Part shown: piece after piece, positions 35,104 to 46,676 of the stretch
How the letters are laid out: every line of letters starts with the position of its first letter
Numbering within the stretch: the first letter of the stretch is position 1
Assembly (NCBI GenBank): GCA_025738555.1
Contig: JAOVFP010000001.1
Coordinates: 6,820,001-6,884,000, forward strand
Length of the DNA: 64,000 nt
Source: Cyathus striatus
Taxonomy: Eukaryota; Basidiomycota; Agaricomycetes; Agaricales; Nidulariaceae
Reading direction: 5' to 3'
The notes under the pieces: generated by a model
What the model saw: only the letters and a program-made list of their open reading frames with translations
Databases searched by the model: none
What the model was told of the DNA's origin: nothing
Position numbers and translations under genes: made by a program

Positions 35104-36065
35104 AGAACAAGCGCCGATCGTCTCAGGCCCTTCGGTCCTTGCCCCCGTCCGCCCCTCCGGCTCCTCGGCTTAGAAAATCACCATTTTCTCGCATTGCCCA
35201 TACAAGCTACAATGTGTGTGCTGCTCTTGTCATTCTAATTTTATCTATCTTTCGGTGGCGTGTAATCTTTTGAAAGGCGATATCAATGCACTGCACGTCG
35301 AAGACTGTCGACAGTCCATCAAATTCACCAGTGGTAACGGCCTGCATCGCTGTTAGAATAGCTACTTTTTCGCTGACCTTGAAGTAAAGAAGATAAATGA
35401 ATGTGAGTTCTTCCTGGATTTATTATGTTCATATATGTCAGTCAAATTCGTTAAGTATTTTCACACGATCTCTCAGAGTAAGCATGCCGCTTTGAGAATG
35501 TCATGCATGTCTGGGCATTACAGCTCGGTAGGCATGACTATGAAGACGAAGTGGCGTATACGAGGTGGCTGTGGTTGTTAATTTCGATTCTGACAGTGTG
35601 AGTACACTGCCGTTATGTAGGGAGAAAGTCTCGTACGTGGAAACTCCCACCGAAGCTGGTATGCTTATCAAAATTAATCATTCCTTGGAGACTTAACCAA
35701 CAAGTGATAGCTGATGCCACCGATGTACGCGCAACCTCTCAACTTTATTTCAGTACTGTATGTCGCGGAGCCGATAACCGGACGATTCGGAAGCGATTAA
35801 GACATGCTTCTGAGAATCTGATTTTTACTGTACAACAGTAAGAACATCATGCTCTTGACTCTGTTGTGATTCTGGGAAAACTAACCTTGTCTTTCATATG
35901 ACTCTGAGTTCAGGTTGCTTTGATTGATTCACAGCGATAATGTTACTGCCAAGTTGAGATTCTGGCAGACTTAATGAACTCGATACGTTTTACACTAGTG
36001 CCAAACTAGTGTTCCTCTCTTGTTATAAACGACACAATAAAGCTCCGTTGTCATCTTTGCTTGAA
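35104..36065. other. No gene recognised; region upstream of the DUF6533-type gene
   Basis: CpG-normal sequence. A short G/C-rich stretch (35110-35170) follows the hAT target duplication. The last 100 bases align with the region before the paralogue at 42.8 kb. Confidence 0.45.
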
Positions 36066-37638
36066 ATGCATCATCATGCACTGGATAATCAAGAATATCT
36101 GACAATACTAGAACACTCAAGAGTTCTAAATGTACGTTTCAATTCATTGTTTGTTATGACTATGCTCTTATGTCTAACTTGCTCTTCAAAGTACCTTCGT
36201 GGTAAGCAGTTCTAGTACATGGTGTATTTACTGGATGCTGAACAGCACTGGTCCAGTTGCTGCTTTCAGTTCAATGGCATGAATTCATACACTTATGAAC
36301 CGGGAAAATGGCTAATGAAAGTAACAGATCTACGATTACATGTTAACATTCGACCTTGAAGTAAAGTTCATCTGGAGTGCACCATGGGGTGTCGTCAAAA
36401 TATTGTATCTGCTTGCTAGATATATTCCATTTTTCGACATCACATCTGCTACGGCAGGTATGCAGTCACTTGTTCAATACATACGGCACATATATAACTG
36501 AGTCTTTTGTGGTTATTAGCACAGTTGGCAACGGCAGAATCATCCCCAGAATGTAAAGCCTTACATCAAGCTAATATTGGTGAGTTTAAATTGCAGATGT
36601 TCGAGGCATGATTCCCACCTTCACGAAGCGTTTTTCGTAAGCGGAATAATCGCATCAGAAGGTGAGTCTAGTTAGCCATAATAATAAAATGAAACTTATA
36701 TATACTTTGCATTGAAGCCTTGTTGACAATACGCACATGGGCTGTCTGCGGAAATCGAAGATGGCTTGCGATTGTGCTATCATTTTGTTTTTCTGCATTT
36801 TTCTGCGCACTCGTTGCGACAAATGCTGCTGTCCTCAGTTCATTCAAATGTATGGTTCTCATGTCTTTGCATCATCCCTGCTCAGTTATAATCATTCAGT
36901 TTTAGTGCAAGATTCACCTCTACGAAGAGCACTTCACGGGTGCTTGGTCACTCGTCAAGATGCCCATTTATCCGTTATTCTAGGGAGTCTTGTATTGGCT
37001 TACGATGCTGGTAAATTTACGTATTTGAGATGCTTTCTATAGATTAATAATTTGACCTTACAGTCAATATGGGGATGATGATAATGCCAGCGTATTATGC
37101 AAGTGAGTAGTACTCTTACGTATGTTCTCAGCACAGCATAATTTTGGTAGTTAAGCAGGGTTACTCAAATCTTGTTCGAGTAGTCTTGCGTGATGGTAAG
37201 AGTTGAGATACTAATTTTGTGATGGCATATACTGATAATTTATACCACTAGGGCTCATTTACTATGTCTATATATTCAGTAAGCAGCGCTTGATCTCAAC
37301 GCAGTTGTCTTAGCTAACTTTGAGTGTTTTGACAGTTATGTATGCAACAACTATTGCGATCTTCACAAAATTGACCGTACGTAAACTGACAACTACTGCC
37401 ACGCACACCTACTGATTTTATTGGGTAGGGTAATCATACTACACTCGTAACTGCGTACGTAATACTTCGCAATATTGGGAGGCAGAATTATAATTGAGCA
37501 AACCGCCATAGGTTTGGACACACACTGCATGCTATATTCACATGCCGAGCTATTCTTCATGCTCGCGAAGAGGCTTGGAAAACACGGATGATATCTGCGA
37601 TTACCCTGGAACGCATTGACCTAGAAGCCAGTAAATAA
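36066..37638 (+). CDS. DUF6533-type multi-pass membrane protein, left paralogue
   Basis: Recognisable exons in order: IYDYMLTFDLEVKFIW and GVVKILYLLARYIPFFDI (36331-36452); LATAESSPECKALHQANI (about 36520-36580); FFVSGIIASEALLTIRTWAV and NRRWLAIVLSF (36630-36855); RALHGCLVTRQDAHLSVILG (36905-37010); NLVRVVLRDGLIYYVYIF (37150-37280); HAIFTCRAILHAREEAWK ending at 37638. The YDYxLTxxxEVxxIW, RTWAVxxxRRW and RVVxxDGxxYYVY patterns mark the basidiomycete seven-helix family annotated as DUF6533, of unknown function. The start at 36066 is supported because the paralogue begins with a matching ATG and D-N-x(4,6)-L...LE pattern. Two joins are unresolved: the 5' mini-exon near 36190 and the stretch 36580-36640, where the frame slips by one base, so it could be a young pseudogene. 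Confidence 0.68.
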
Positions 37639-40560
37639 CATCTACAGGAAAGCGCACCACCAATAGGTGTCATAGAAATAACCATATGTATAAAAGTTTA
37701 ACAAAGTAACTGTAACATGGTCACATATTAGTGGCGACATATCGTTTCACATTCAACTGTGTGCTGCTCCAGGAAGTGGCCTCGAGGTGATTTTAAAAGA
37801 AATTGAAGTAGTCATTGAGATCTCGAGATAATGTAATCAAAAAAAATGTACCGGATATTGTATCGGCGAGAGAAGAATTGGCAGCCACTTGCATCCATGT
37901 ACCAGTATGTCACGTAGCTTCGAGTGAATTGTGAAATGTCGAAATTAAGGATAAGTTATGAATATTTAAATGCTCACTGAAGTGCTACTGGTTCTTTTAT
38001 CTGTGACAAAAAGAATATGTTGCACTATCTCGAAGAATGTCACCTGGTCTTGATATCAGTTTGAGCCAAGAATTCATAGTAGCTATCCTAGATACCACCT
38101 TTGTTATACCGTCTCCACCAAATGACTTATTAAACCAAGCCCAGTTCTGGGCAGCGTGCAATATTTTTCAGTACTTTGGAATGTCAAAATATTTCAAGGA
38201 GTGACACTATACACATTCAATTATGAACATGGTCACTTGATGGGAGGGGGCGTATCCCACTCACAAGTGTATACCACTCTGTCAAGTGACGATGTAACGA
38301 TTTCTGGGAAACTGAAAACGGAGGTGAAAAGACTGTTTGTATAGAAAATTGACAAAAATCACTCGCCCAGGACATATGCATACTTGCATTAATTTAGAAC
38401 CGTGCAGTACATGTGCATGATCCCGTAGTGCACGCCGATACCGGTATGTCAAGTAGCCCCTAAATGACTGAATAATTTTGCATTATAAATTAAGGAATCC
38501 CTTGTCCATTCTCTAACTAAAGCTTTAGGCTCGAACTGAGCCTGATACTAGGTACTCACTGAAGTACCTATTGCCGCAAGAATACATTTATTTACTGCAC
38601 ACTAAGGGTGTTCAGCCTTATGAAAAAAGGTGTTTTTGAAATGGCTTAGAAGGCACTTGGAAGGCACCCATGGTAGTCGATTCTACCAGTCCACAAAGTG
38701 ACTTTAGCATAAGTTGTAATGTACTCAGTAAAGTCGCTATGAGAGTTGTTTACTTCGTGGCATAAAAATCGAGACAAGTAAGAAGTAACAACTTGCATCA
38801 ATTCTACCGTTATTTATGATCAATTTATGTTTTCGAAGAACAGTTACTCGAGTAATCTTAAATGTCGAGTTGAGATTAGTTTTTTTAACTTGAGTACTAC
38901 TCTATTACAAGGAAGGGAGAGTACTCAGTTAGGCGCTATTTTAGTGGAGAGACTACATACATGAGTTTGGAAATAATAGGGATAGAGTAGTGCGTACGTC
39001 TTTTCTCTCCCTATATCTTTGCGTATTGCGATGGTGCTGATGAATTGTGATAGGCTATTGGGATCATATTATCTACGTACAACTACTCCCTGTCCGTCCT
39101 CATCTTTGACTGTTCAACTTCTCCAATGCAATCCCAGAGATCCGCATACGCTGCATACCTGTCATGTTACTTCCTATCGTATGATCGACTCTCTTTGAGC
39201 CTTCACACTATGAACAAGATTTTACCATAGAATGCTACTGGGCCTACGCTATTGGTACCTAAGCCAAGTTAGGGATTCATTGTCTCATAATGGTGTGTAC
39301 GGCCTCAGCACCTTCTCTCTGGAATACGGCGACGAGGAAGTTCGTGAAATTCACGTCTCCGCGTCTGCCTCAACCTCCCCTTTCGCTTTCCTCAGTTGCG
39401 AACCCGATCTTTCTGACACGGTAGGATTTCCTACTTCAGGCATGAGCGCTTCGTGGGTATGCATCCTCAGACATATCAGTAATATATGACTCGTATCGGT
39501 ATTTTACGACCGAAGGCAAAGGCGATTAGTAATTATCAACCTCGGGTCCGTTCCTTCCTAAAAGAAGTCGGATAGAGAAAGTTTAACGCGGTGATTGTTC
39601 TACCAAAGGTCTTTGTTGATACAGTTTGCATGCAATTGGTTCAACGATAGTAACAGTTACAGGAAGTGGGAATTTCTCCGGGCGTTCAATCTATTGAAAT
39701 ACCGCCTGTACACGAAATAAGGAGATTTCAGCAATAACAGCATCTGCTCCCGTTTCTCCACCTGTTTCTACGCCTACTCTGCGTGCATTGCTTGTGTACC
39801 TGCACCAGTTTGGGCTCAAAGATTCTCACTTCAACAATTCTACACTTCCTATGGTGCAAGTCGCTTAGTCATCACTAGTTTTGTACAGCGGCAAAAATGG
39901 TCCATGAAAATTTTTGAATTTTTTGGACTGATTTTCTTCAACTTTTTGAAGGTTTAAGAGTATATTTATATCTGTATAATATTGATACTTCATCAAAAGA
40001 GTAGATTGTAAGGTGAAATGTAGTGCTTTCATAGTTTCTATGACTAATTCGAAGCATAAGAGTGATGACCAATCATGTCCATTTATAGTAATTACCTTCC
40101 TGATATGGTAATTCGGCAAAATCTGGAATGTGTGAAAAATATAACTCACTCAGTTTTGGGAATTTTGACAAACTGTTTAGTAGAATTATTCAGTTCATCA
40201 AAACAAGCATTTTTACAAGAGGAATAAGAGGGTTATTTTACATGAGAAATATCAGGTGACTTGCACCATACAACATTCAGAGCACCACCTCTGTAAGCGG
40301 TTGGGTCAAGTAGGCTGTCCTATAATTCCGCTGCCACCGTCAGGTGCAGAATCTTCCCACTTTGTCAAAACTAGTGTCGGTAAGGAATTTGACAACCAGT
40401 GTTAGTTACACCATCTGAATCTGCACTATGCTAACCTTTTTGATAACTTCTACACACATGAATTCTAATTGTGGATATTTATCATCAACACCAGTGCTAG
40501 GTGGAAGTGGTTTCTCTTGGTTGCTTCCGAGGCCTACTGCAAGTATGAGGTGTGTTCCTG
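37639..40560. other. About 2.9 kb without a supported gene
   Basis: Contains two or three diverged copies of a short motif with 'gtatgtcacgtagc' and 'ctcactgaagt.ct' (near 37910, 38445 and 38720), possibly relics of repeated exons. The frames at 38156-38344 and 39232-39489 are open but I do not recognise them. CpG falls off after about 39.85 kb. Confidence 0.45.
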
Positions 40561-40623
40561 ACAATGTGGAGTGAGCTTTTGGGCTTTCAGGCCATACAGT
40601 GATTTTTATACATAATTCCACTG
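40561..40623. mobile_element. Right terminal repeat of a Tc1/pogo-like element (partial)
   Basis: The sequence ...CAGTGATTTTTATACATAATTCCACTG followed by TA matches the right end of the 1.38-kb element next to it. The left end of this element was not found. Confidence 0.5.
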
Positions 40624-40629
40624 TAATTA

Positions 40630-42011
40630 CAGTGGAATGGTTATGTATAGATCACTGTAGTTACAGTAGCAGCTTGTTATTATTCAGCGTAATGAGAGTT
40701 TGTTTCTAAGCATACTGATGCCGCATGCCCCCAGAAGCTGATGGACATGCATCCTTAGCAACAGATTACTAATGGCGCCCTCTCCTGCCCCATGTGCAAT
40801 ATTTCCCAAAGAAGTAGATTTAATTTACTGGGTCAGGACCAATTACATTTTTAAGTGCTTCTTTAAACCTTCGTGTTGTTTTCTCTTGTAATTGAAATAA
40901 AACATATGGTAGAATTGGAAATAATGAATAATACTATATTCTATAACTCAGCACACCCCCCTGTAAATTTTCAGTGTACCGCTATATTCAAATTGGTGCA
41001 AAAAGAATCCTGAATCAATGCTTCGGCGTCTCTAAACAAAAAAATGTTTTTTTTTTTTTTGCTGTCAAGGACAAATGAAACCAATGGTATCAATGTATAT
41101 TGATACACTCTACACTACAGCAGAGTCAATTAATGAAGTGAATGAGTAGATATACTATTATCAGTGTCAAATTATTTTGAGAGCTACCTAGGTAAGTACT
41201 CAGCATCTGTTTTACCAAAGTTCCATATACATTAAAGCAATCTGTTCATAAGACTTTCAGGTTTCATCAGACCAAAACTCAAAGTAGTCCTATGGGCTCT
41301 ACAGGTTGCATTATTACCTTTCCATAGCTCAAATATTATACAATTTGTTGATTTTATTGGACATTTCATTCCAAGAATGGCTATAAATTGATTGTTTTTG
41401 TTTTTCTCAAATTTCCGTATGATATGGCATCCGGAGTGATGGATATTACATATCACATGTAGATATCTATCACCAATATCTTCGAACTTCGAAGGTCTTG
41501 TCTCGGATATCCCCGGACCCTGATGAAAGGATTCCACCCTGCTGCCCAACAGCCCCACCCTATTCCAGCTACATTCCTGCCCCTCCATATCTCTATGTCA
41601 CATATACCTTTATAGATAGGAATATAATATTAATCAAATTTAGCATTGTATTTAATGCTTGTCAGACATGATACAATCAATTAAGTACGTTAAATCTAAA
41701 ATAACGAAATTTCAAATTATTGGAAAACATATCTACAAATTGGAAACATATCAAACATACAAATGGTGCTCCGAGTTTTATAATGTGGGTGGAAACTAAT
41801 TACCTAGGTCTTATTTAAAGCTGTTGGGACATTCTAACATGAGGCTCAAGCTTCAAGGGCACACTCTACTGTGTACAGGTGCTCATTGCAGTAATTCATG
41901 CAGAGCGCCCAGATCTATTGGGTACACACGTCAATGTAATGTGTAGTTTACTGTTACTTATGTAAGTACATACACTGTAACTACAGTCAGGTATACATAA
42001 CGTTCCCACTG
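40630..42011. mobile_element. Tc1/pogo-like TIR element (1.38 kb), transposase not recognised
   Basis: Left end CAGTGGAATGGTTATGTATA...ACTGTAGTTACAG; the right end on the other strand is CAGTGGGAACGTTATGTATA...ACTGTAGTTACAG. This gives about 40 bp of inverted repeat, with TA on each side (40628-40629, 42012-42013). CAGTGG ends with TA targets are usual for the pogo/Fot1 branch of Tc1/mariner. A 118-codon minus frame (41588-41232) is open but has no DDE motif I can recognise, so this is a non-autonomous or decayed copy. Confidence 0.65.
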
Positions 42012-42017
42012 TAATTA

Positions 42018-42780
42018 CAGTGGATTATTATAAAGATCACCCTATCTAGTGGGGCTTTGGCTATGACGATGAATATGAAAGCTCACACACCCCAACCTCG
42101 AAAGCAAAGGGGCAGTATCTGATTTGTAAACAGCTCCCTCGACTAGGAGTAAGTTTAATATCTGAAGTGTCAGTGTCTCGTGCTTCTGTTTCTTGACCTG
42201 TGAATGCATTTACCTTGTCAACTATGTCCATTTCCAATCTTAGACCACAAAGTCGAAAGGAAGCTTGAAAAATGTTACTGTACAGGCTTTCTAGCTGTTG
42301 GTATGAGATGGTAGATGTGCCGTCATTGAGTCTAAGGAGGAACTGCAAGGTCACAGGTAGGAAACATGAAAGGAACTCGAGGACTGAGCCAATCTGTATG
42401 TGTTTGTCAATATATTTTTTTTGGCCAGGATTATGGAATGCAAAAGGCTGATAGGGATCTGACATCTACTTACTGATTGTCTCTTCACAGTTTCTTCCCT
42501 GTACTGTGGTACATGTGGTTGTGACGGTAAGGAAGGAGATCGAAGAATATGGGGCTGCCAAAGACTATCACATTGGTAGGCTCAACGGTGATCCAAGCTG
42601 TTACTGCCACTGATGGTAAAAAAAAAGAAAATCCATGTGCTCTTGACACTAAAAATGTGCACAGATACTAAAATGTAAATAATAAACTAACCTTGTTTGT
42701 CCTGAATTTAATTTAGCATCACCTATGTACAGCAATAATTGAATCACCATGTCTTCATTTTGACAAGCTTAATGTACTCA
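42018..42780. mobile_element. Left terminal repeat of a further Tc1/pogo-like element and its interior (partial)
   Basis: CAGTGGATTATTATAAAGATCAC at 42018 matches the left end of the element at 40630 and faces right. Its distal end was not found. A 134-codon minus-strand frame (42465-42061) lies inside it; the product is unknown. Confidence 0.45.
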
Positions 42781-42861
42781 ATATGCTTCGTACTAGTGTT
42801 CCTTTCATGTTAAAAACAACAAAGTAGTATGGGTAAACCTTCATATCCATCTTTGCTAGAA

Positions 42862-44736
42862 ATGTTGCTTCTTACAGATAATTTCCAAGATATACTAGCA
42901 GTACTAGAACAGAAAACTGTGATACATGTATATTTCAGCCCTTTTATGTGTTCATGTGTCTGACATAATTCTTAAGATGTTTAGTGGTAAATATATATAG
43001 TATATATATGCTCCAGTGGGTGTTAACAGAATTATTGGTCTAGTTGTTGCTTTTAGCATGATGGTAAGATTTCATGCATGCATCAACTTATGGAAATTGC
43101 TAATTTTGAGATAAATTAGCAGGCTTATGAATACTTATTAACATTTGACCTTGAATTAAATCTCATATGGAATGCACTGTGGGGAATTGTCAAAATATTA
43201 TATCTCCTCACTAGATATACCCCTTTTCTGAATGTTACAATTTCATTGATAAGTACATCCACCCCTTATCAGATTTTACATTGCATATATAACTTCAGGA
43301 GTGGTCATTAGTTCAGTTCATTCAAGTAGAGTCTTCCCAAGAATGTAAAATGATATATCAAGTTGCTAATGGTGAGTCCAGCTTCTCAGATATTCCATGT
43401 GTAACTATACTTAGTTTTCATGAAGTGTTTCTCATAAGTGGCATGATCATGTCAGAAGGTAACTTAAAATAACAGCACTAACTGATGAAAGCTTACTTTA
43501 AATTGTAGCTGTATTGACTATATGAACATGGGCTATCTGCAGAAATAGTAGAAGGTGGTATGCAATTCTGCTATCATTCTATTTCTGTATATTTGTCTGT
43601 TCCTTCATCATGGCAACAGCTGCACTCATGGACACCTCTAAATGTATGTCTACTTAACATGTTTTTATACTCACTATTATTTCTCAAACATATATTCAGT
43701 TGTACTGCAAGGATCTCTGTACGGAACAGAGTTTTGTGGATGCTCCATCACAAGTTTAGACAGTCATTTAACTATTGTATCCTGGAGTCTTGTTTTGGCT
43801 TATGATACTGGTAAGTTTTTCCAGATTAATGAACTGAATCAAAATAATTACCATAGATTACAGTTAACATGGGGCTAATGATAATCCCAACTTACTATGC
43901 CAGTAAGTAATACTCCGTAATTAGCTATCAGTATGCTGATATTATGGTAGTTTAGCAGAGATCCTCAAATCTTGTTCGGATAGTCTTATGTGATGGTAAG
44001 AATATACTATTATCTGTACGGCTGGCAACTTACATGTATTGATATAACAACAGGGGCAATTTACTACATATTTCTATTTAGTAAGCTATTACATTTATCT
44101 TGAGCTGTCTTTGGCTAAATTTGATTATACTTGTAGTTGTGGCTTTAACAAACATGTTGCCATTCCTAATACTAAATGTATGTAAACCAACAATCACTAC
44201 ATATACTTGTATATACACTTATTGATTCTATTGTGTAGAATGGGTATACTGCAATGCTAGCTGAGTAGGCGATTTGTAATTCTCTACTTTGTAACTATAA
44301 TAACACATACTGTACCATTTCGACCAACTGTTCATCGATTTATGCTGTGATGATGATGAACAGTTTGACCCTCTGTTCAAATTTCAGTGTGATGTGTGAC
44401 AAATGGACATCTGTTCATCACTAATCGATTTTAGCCAAAATTTTAACAAATAGTAATGAAATTATTTTATAATTATAACTATTTCCTTGTACCTCTGTTC
44501 ATGCAGCAATGTGACGCATGACGAAAGGCACATTTGTTCATGTTCACAACATCATGTGATGCATTACTGAACAGTTGGTTGAAAGGGTACAGTAACATCT
44601 TCATAGGCTTCTATGTACACTACATGCCATATTAATATGTCAGGTTATTCTTCACATACATGAAGAGGCTTGGATTCAAACACATTTGATATCTGATATT
44701 ACACCAGACCACCTTGATCTAGAATTTAGTGAATAA
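42862..44736 (+). pseudogene. DUF6533-type membrane protein, right paralogue, CpG-decayed
   Basis: Exon by exon it aligns with the gene at 36066-37638: YEYLLTFDLELNLIW (about 43108), GIVKILYLLTRY, TWAIC...RRWYAILLSF (43520-43570), YCNL-type loop, NLVRIVLCDG (near 43970), then AIYYIFLF-like sequence. After the second MITE comes HAILICQVILHIHEEAW, ending at 44736. The codon before TWAIC is TGA where the left copy has Arg (CGC), and a TAG occurs in the exon near 43040 in the alternative frame. Nearly every CG of the left copy is TG or CA here. The MITE at 44310-44592 lies in what should be the last intron. It is probably a dead duplicate, although much of the frame is still open. Confidence 0.8.
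44310..44592. mobile_element. TA-target MITE (283 bp), copy 2
   Basis: Ends CTGTACCATTTCGACCAACTG and (other strand) CTGTACCCTTTCAACCAACTG, flanked by TA (44308-44309, 44593-44594). Same family as 34432-34770, but shorter and CpG-decayed inside (gtgatgtgtgac where copy 1 has gtgacgcgtgac). The aligned left DUF6533 gene lacks it. Confidence 0.9.
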
Positions 44737-45200
44737 TATTCTAATTTAATGTAGAATTAAACAAACAACTTTGCATAGGATTGTGAATGACAATCTACCA
44801 AGTAGCCTCAAGTTGCTCTGTGAAAGACTGGAGCAATATAAGTATTTGAACTGCAGAACTACATCACCAGAATGTATTATGTAATGAAATTCACGATTGG
44901 TTGTCCGCGGACTGCAACACTCTGACTGCACCCCATTTCCTGGAACAATGATAGGCTCATTATACTTCTCTTCCTTTCCTTCAGCTCTCCTGCAAGTCTG
45001 GCGACCCCTTTGCCATCGTTCTTGCACCTTGGTGCATGTTCCTCAACATGAAAGGATGGTCTAGTAGGCAGTGCTAGTACTGCTAAGCAACAGTGGGCTA
45101 CCTACTGAACAACAGCATCTATCACCTTATGCTTCTACAAGCCTCAAAGTGTTGTTTTGTGGAGGCTATGGAAGGTTACTGGTGGATGTGTGGGCAAGGG

Positions 45201-46668
45201 TAGTGTTTTTCCACAGAGTGAACTACTGTGAATTGAAATCACTTCAGTCTGGTTTTGCTGACAGATCGTATGTTGTTTACAGAGTGAACTCGAAGCAAAT
45301 TGAGTTCATGAATTTGAGCAATCTGGTTGATGGCTCTGGACTGATCACATGGTAAAGTGATGGGAGAATTGCGACATGCGAGCAACGTTGATGCGATGCG
45401 ACTACTTACTTCTTTACTAATTTCTGGGCTATTTTGATACTTTTCTTTTGTGCAATGACTCTAATTTGAAGAATGTTACTGTCTATGAGCTTTCTGAACA
45501 AATTTCACAGAGATACATGAAGATAATTCATTTTAAATTCTATGAAACACAGTGCTAAGCTGACAACTGTCTGAGTGGGCTGGAGGCTTCAAGTTGCTTT
45601 TGAGATGTGCTTAACTCCTGGACCTTGGAGAAGAATAGGAATATATAACTCGAGAATTCATTGAAAAAGTATCAGCTTATATGTCTCAGAATACTCTGCC
45701 TCCTCAGTCCACTTCTGGCACTTTAGTCCTTGAACAGTCATCTATGACTGGCTTGTCTCCCACTCAGGTCCTAATATTTATTCACTAGACGTTTATAAAC
45801 ATCATTGTCAGTCCACCAATCATACACTAAGTTACACCATTACACCATCTGTTGATTTGAGTCAGCAGGTGTCAACTCTGGTATTAACTCCCCCACTTCA
45901 GCGCACAACATCGCAGGAGGAGCTTGAGGAGCAAGAAACTTGAAAAGTTGCTGAGGATCAAAGGATTGCAGAGTGCAAGCTCAAAAACTATGAAGAGGAG
46001 GAGGTGAGCATTTTTGGAAGTTCCATTCACCACTTTCCATTGATGAGTAACCTATAGAAACATGAAAGCTTGTCACCATTGCTCTTCCACATTGCTATGG
46101 ATGCACTACCCACACAAGCATCCTCAGTCTCTAGTGAGCATGCTTTCTCTTCAAGCAAAGAGACTGCAACATTGCGTCGAAGCCGCATTGAAACAGATTT
46201 GCTCAAGGCTCTGCAACTTCTTAAGTTCTCATTTAAGCAAGAGTGCCTCAATTTTACAGACAATATTCAAATTGCTCAACCCGAAGATTACTGTATATCT
46301 GGTCCTGTTACAGCTTATGCTGCACAGGAGTTACTAGAGACTGATAAGTTGGATGAATTGGTCAAATTAATCACTAATGCACAGTCAGAAGGGTATCCTG
46401 TTCCCTTAATAGAATATGATAACTAGTTTCTGGAATAATTACATTGGCGATAAGTAGCACTCCCAATTTTCTGTGAATACATGTGCCATGCGAAGGAGTT
46501 TCACGCACTACATGCCACTTGATTGGCTATCAACCATAACACCGACTTAAAACCAAATTCGCGAACTAGATCACCACTCCGTTTGTACTAATTCATATTT
46601 ATGATCTGTTGCGAACTATTTCAAAAATGTCACTTCACTTCACTTCAGATCAGTCCGGAACAACACTA
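45201..46668 (+). mobile_element. hAT element, internally deleted copy (1.47 kb), inverted relative to the first
   Basis: Starts TAGTGTTTTTCCACAGAGTG and ends CAGTCCGGAACAACACTA. The 8-bp target duplication is ggcaaggg (45193-45200) and ggcgaggg (46669-46676), differing only by CG to CA. Relative to the long copy it lacks the MITE and about 1.9 kb of interior; the deletion joint at about 45918 ('catcgcaggaggagcttgag') has a few bases of microhomology (agg). It keeps the C-terminal transposase exon. Confidence 0.92.
46070..46426 (+). pseudogene. hAT transposase C-terminal dimerisation region (right copy)
   Basis: The 118 encoded residues are the same as in the left copy at 31965-31609, with almost no nucleotide changes. 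This implies recent common origin of the two elements or gene conversion. The rest of the transposase is missing, so it cannot work alone. Confidence 0.85.
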
Positions 46669-46676
46669 GGCGAGGG

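Noticed and set aside
38156..39489. Two open frames with unusual composition as possible genes
   Set aside because: No motifs, no splice partners and no paralogue in the window; kept as unexplained spacer.
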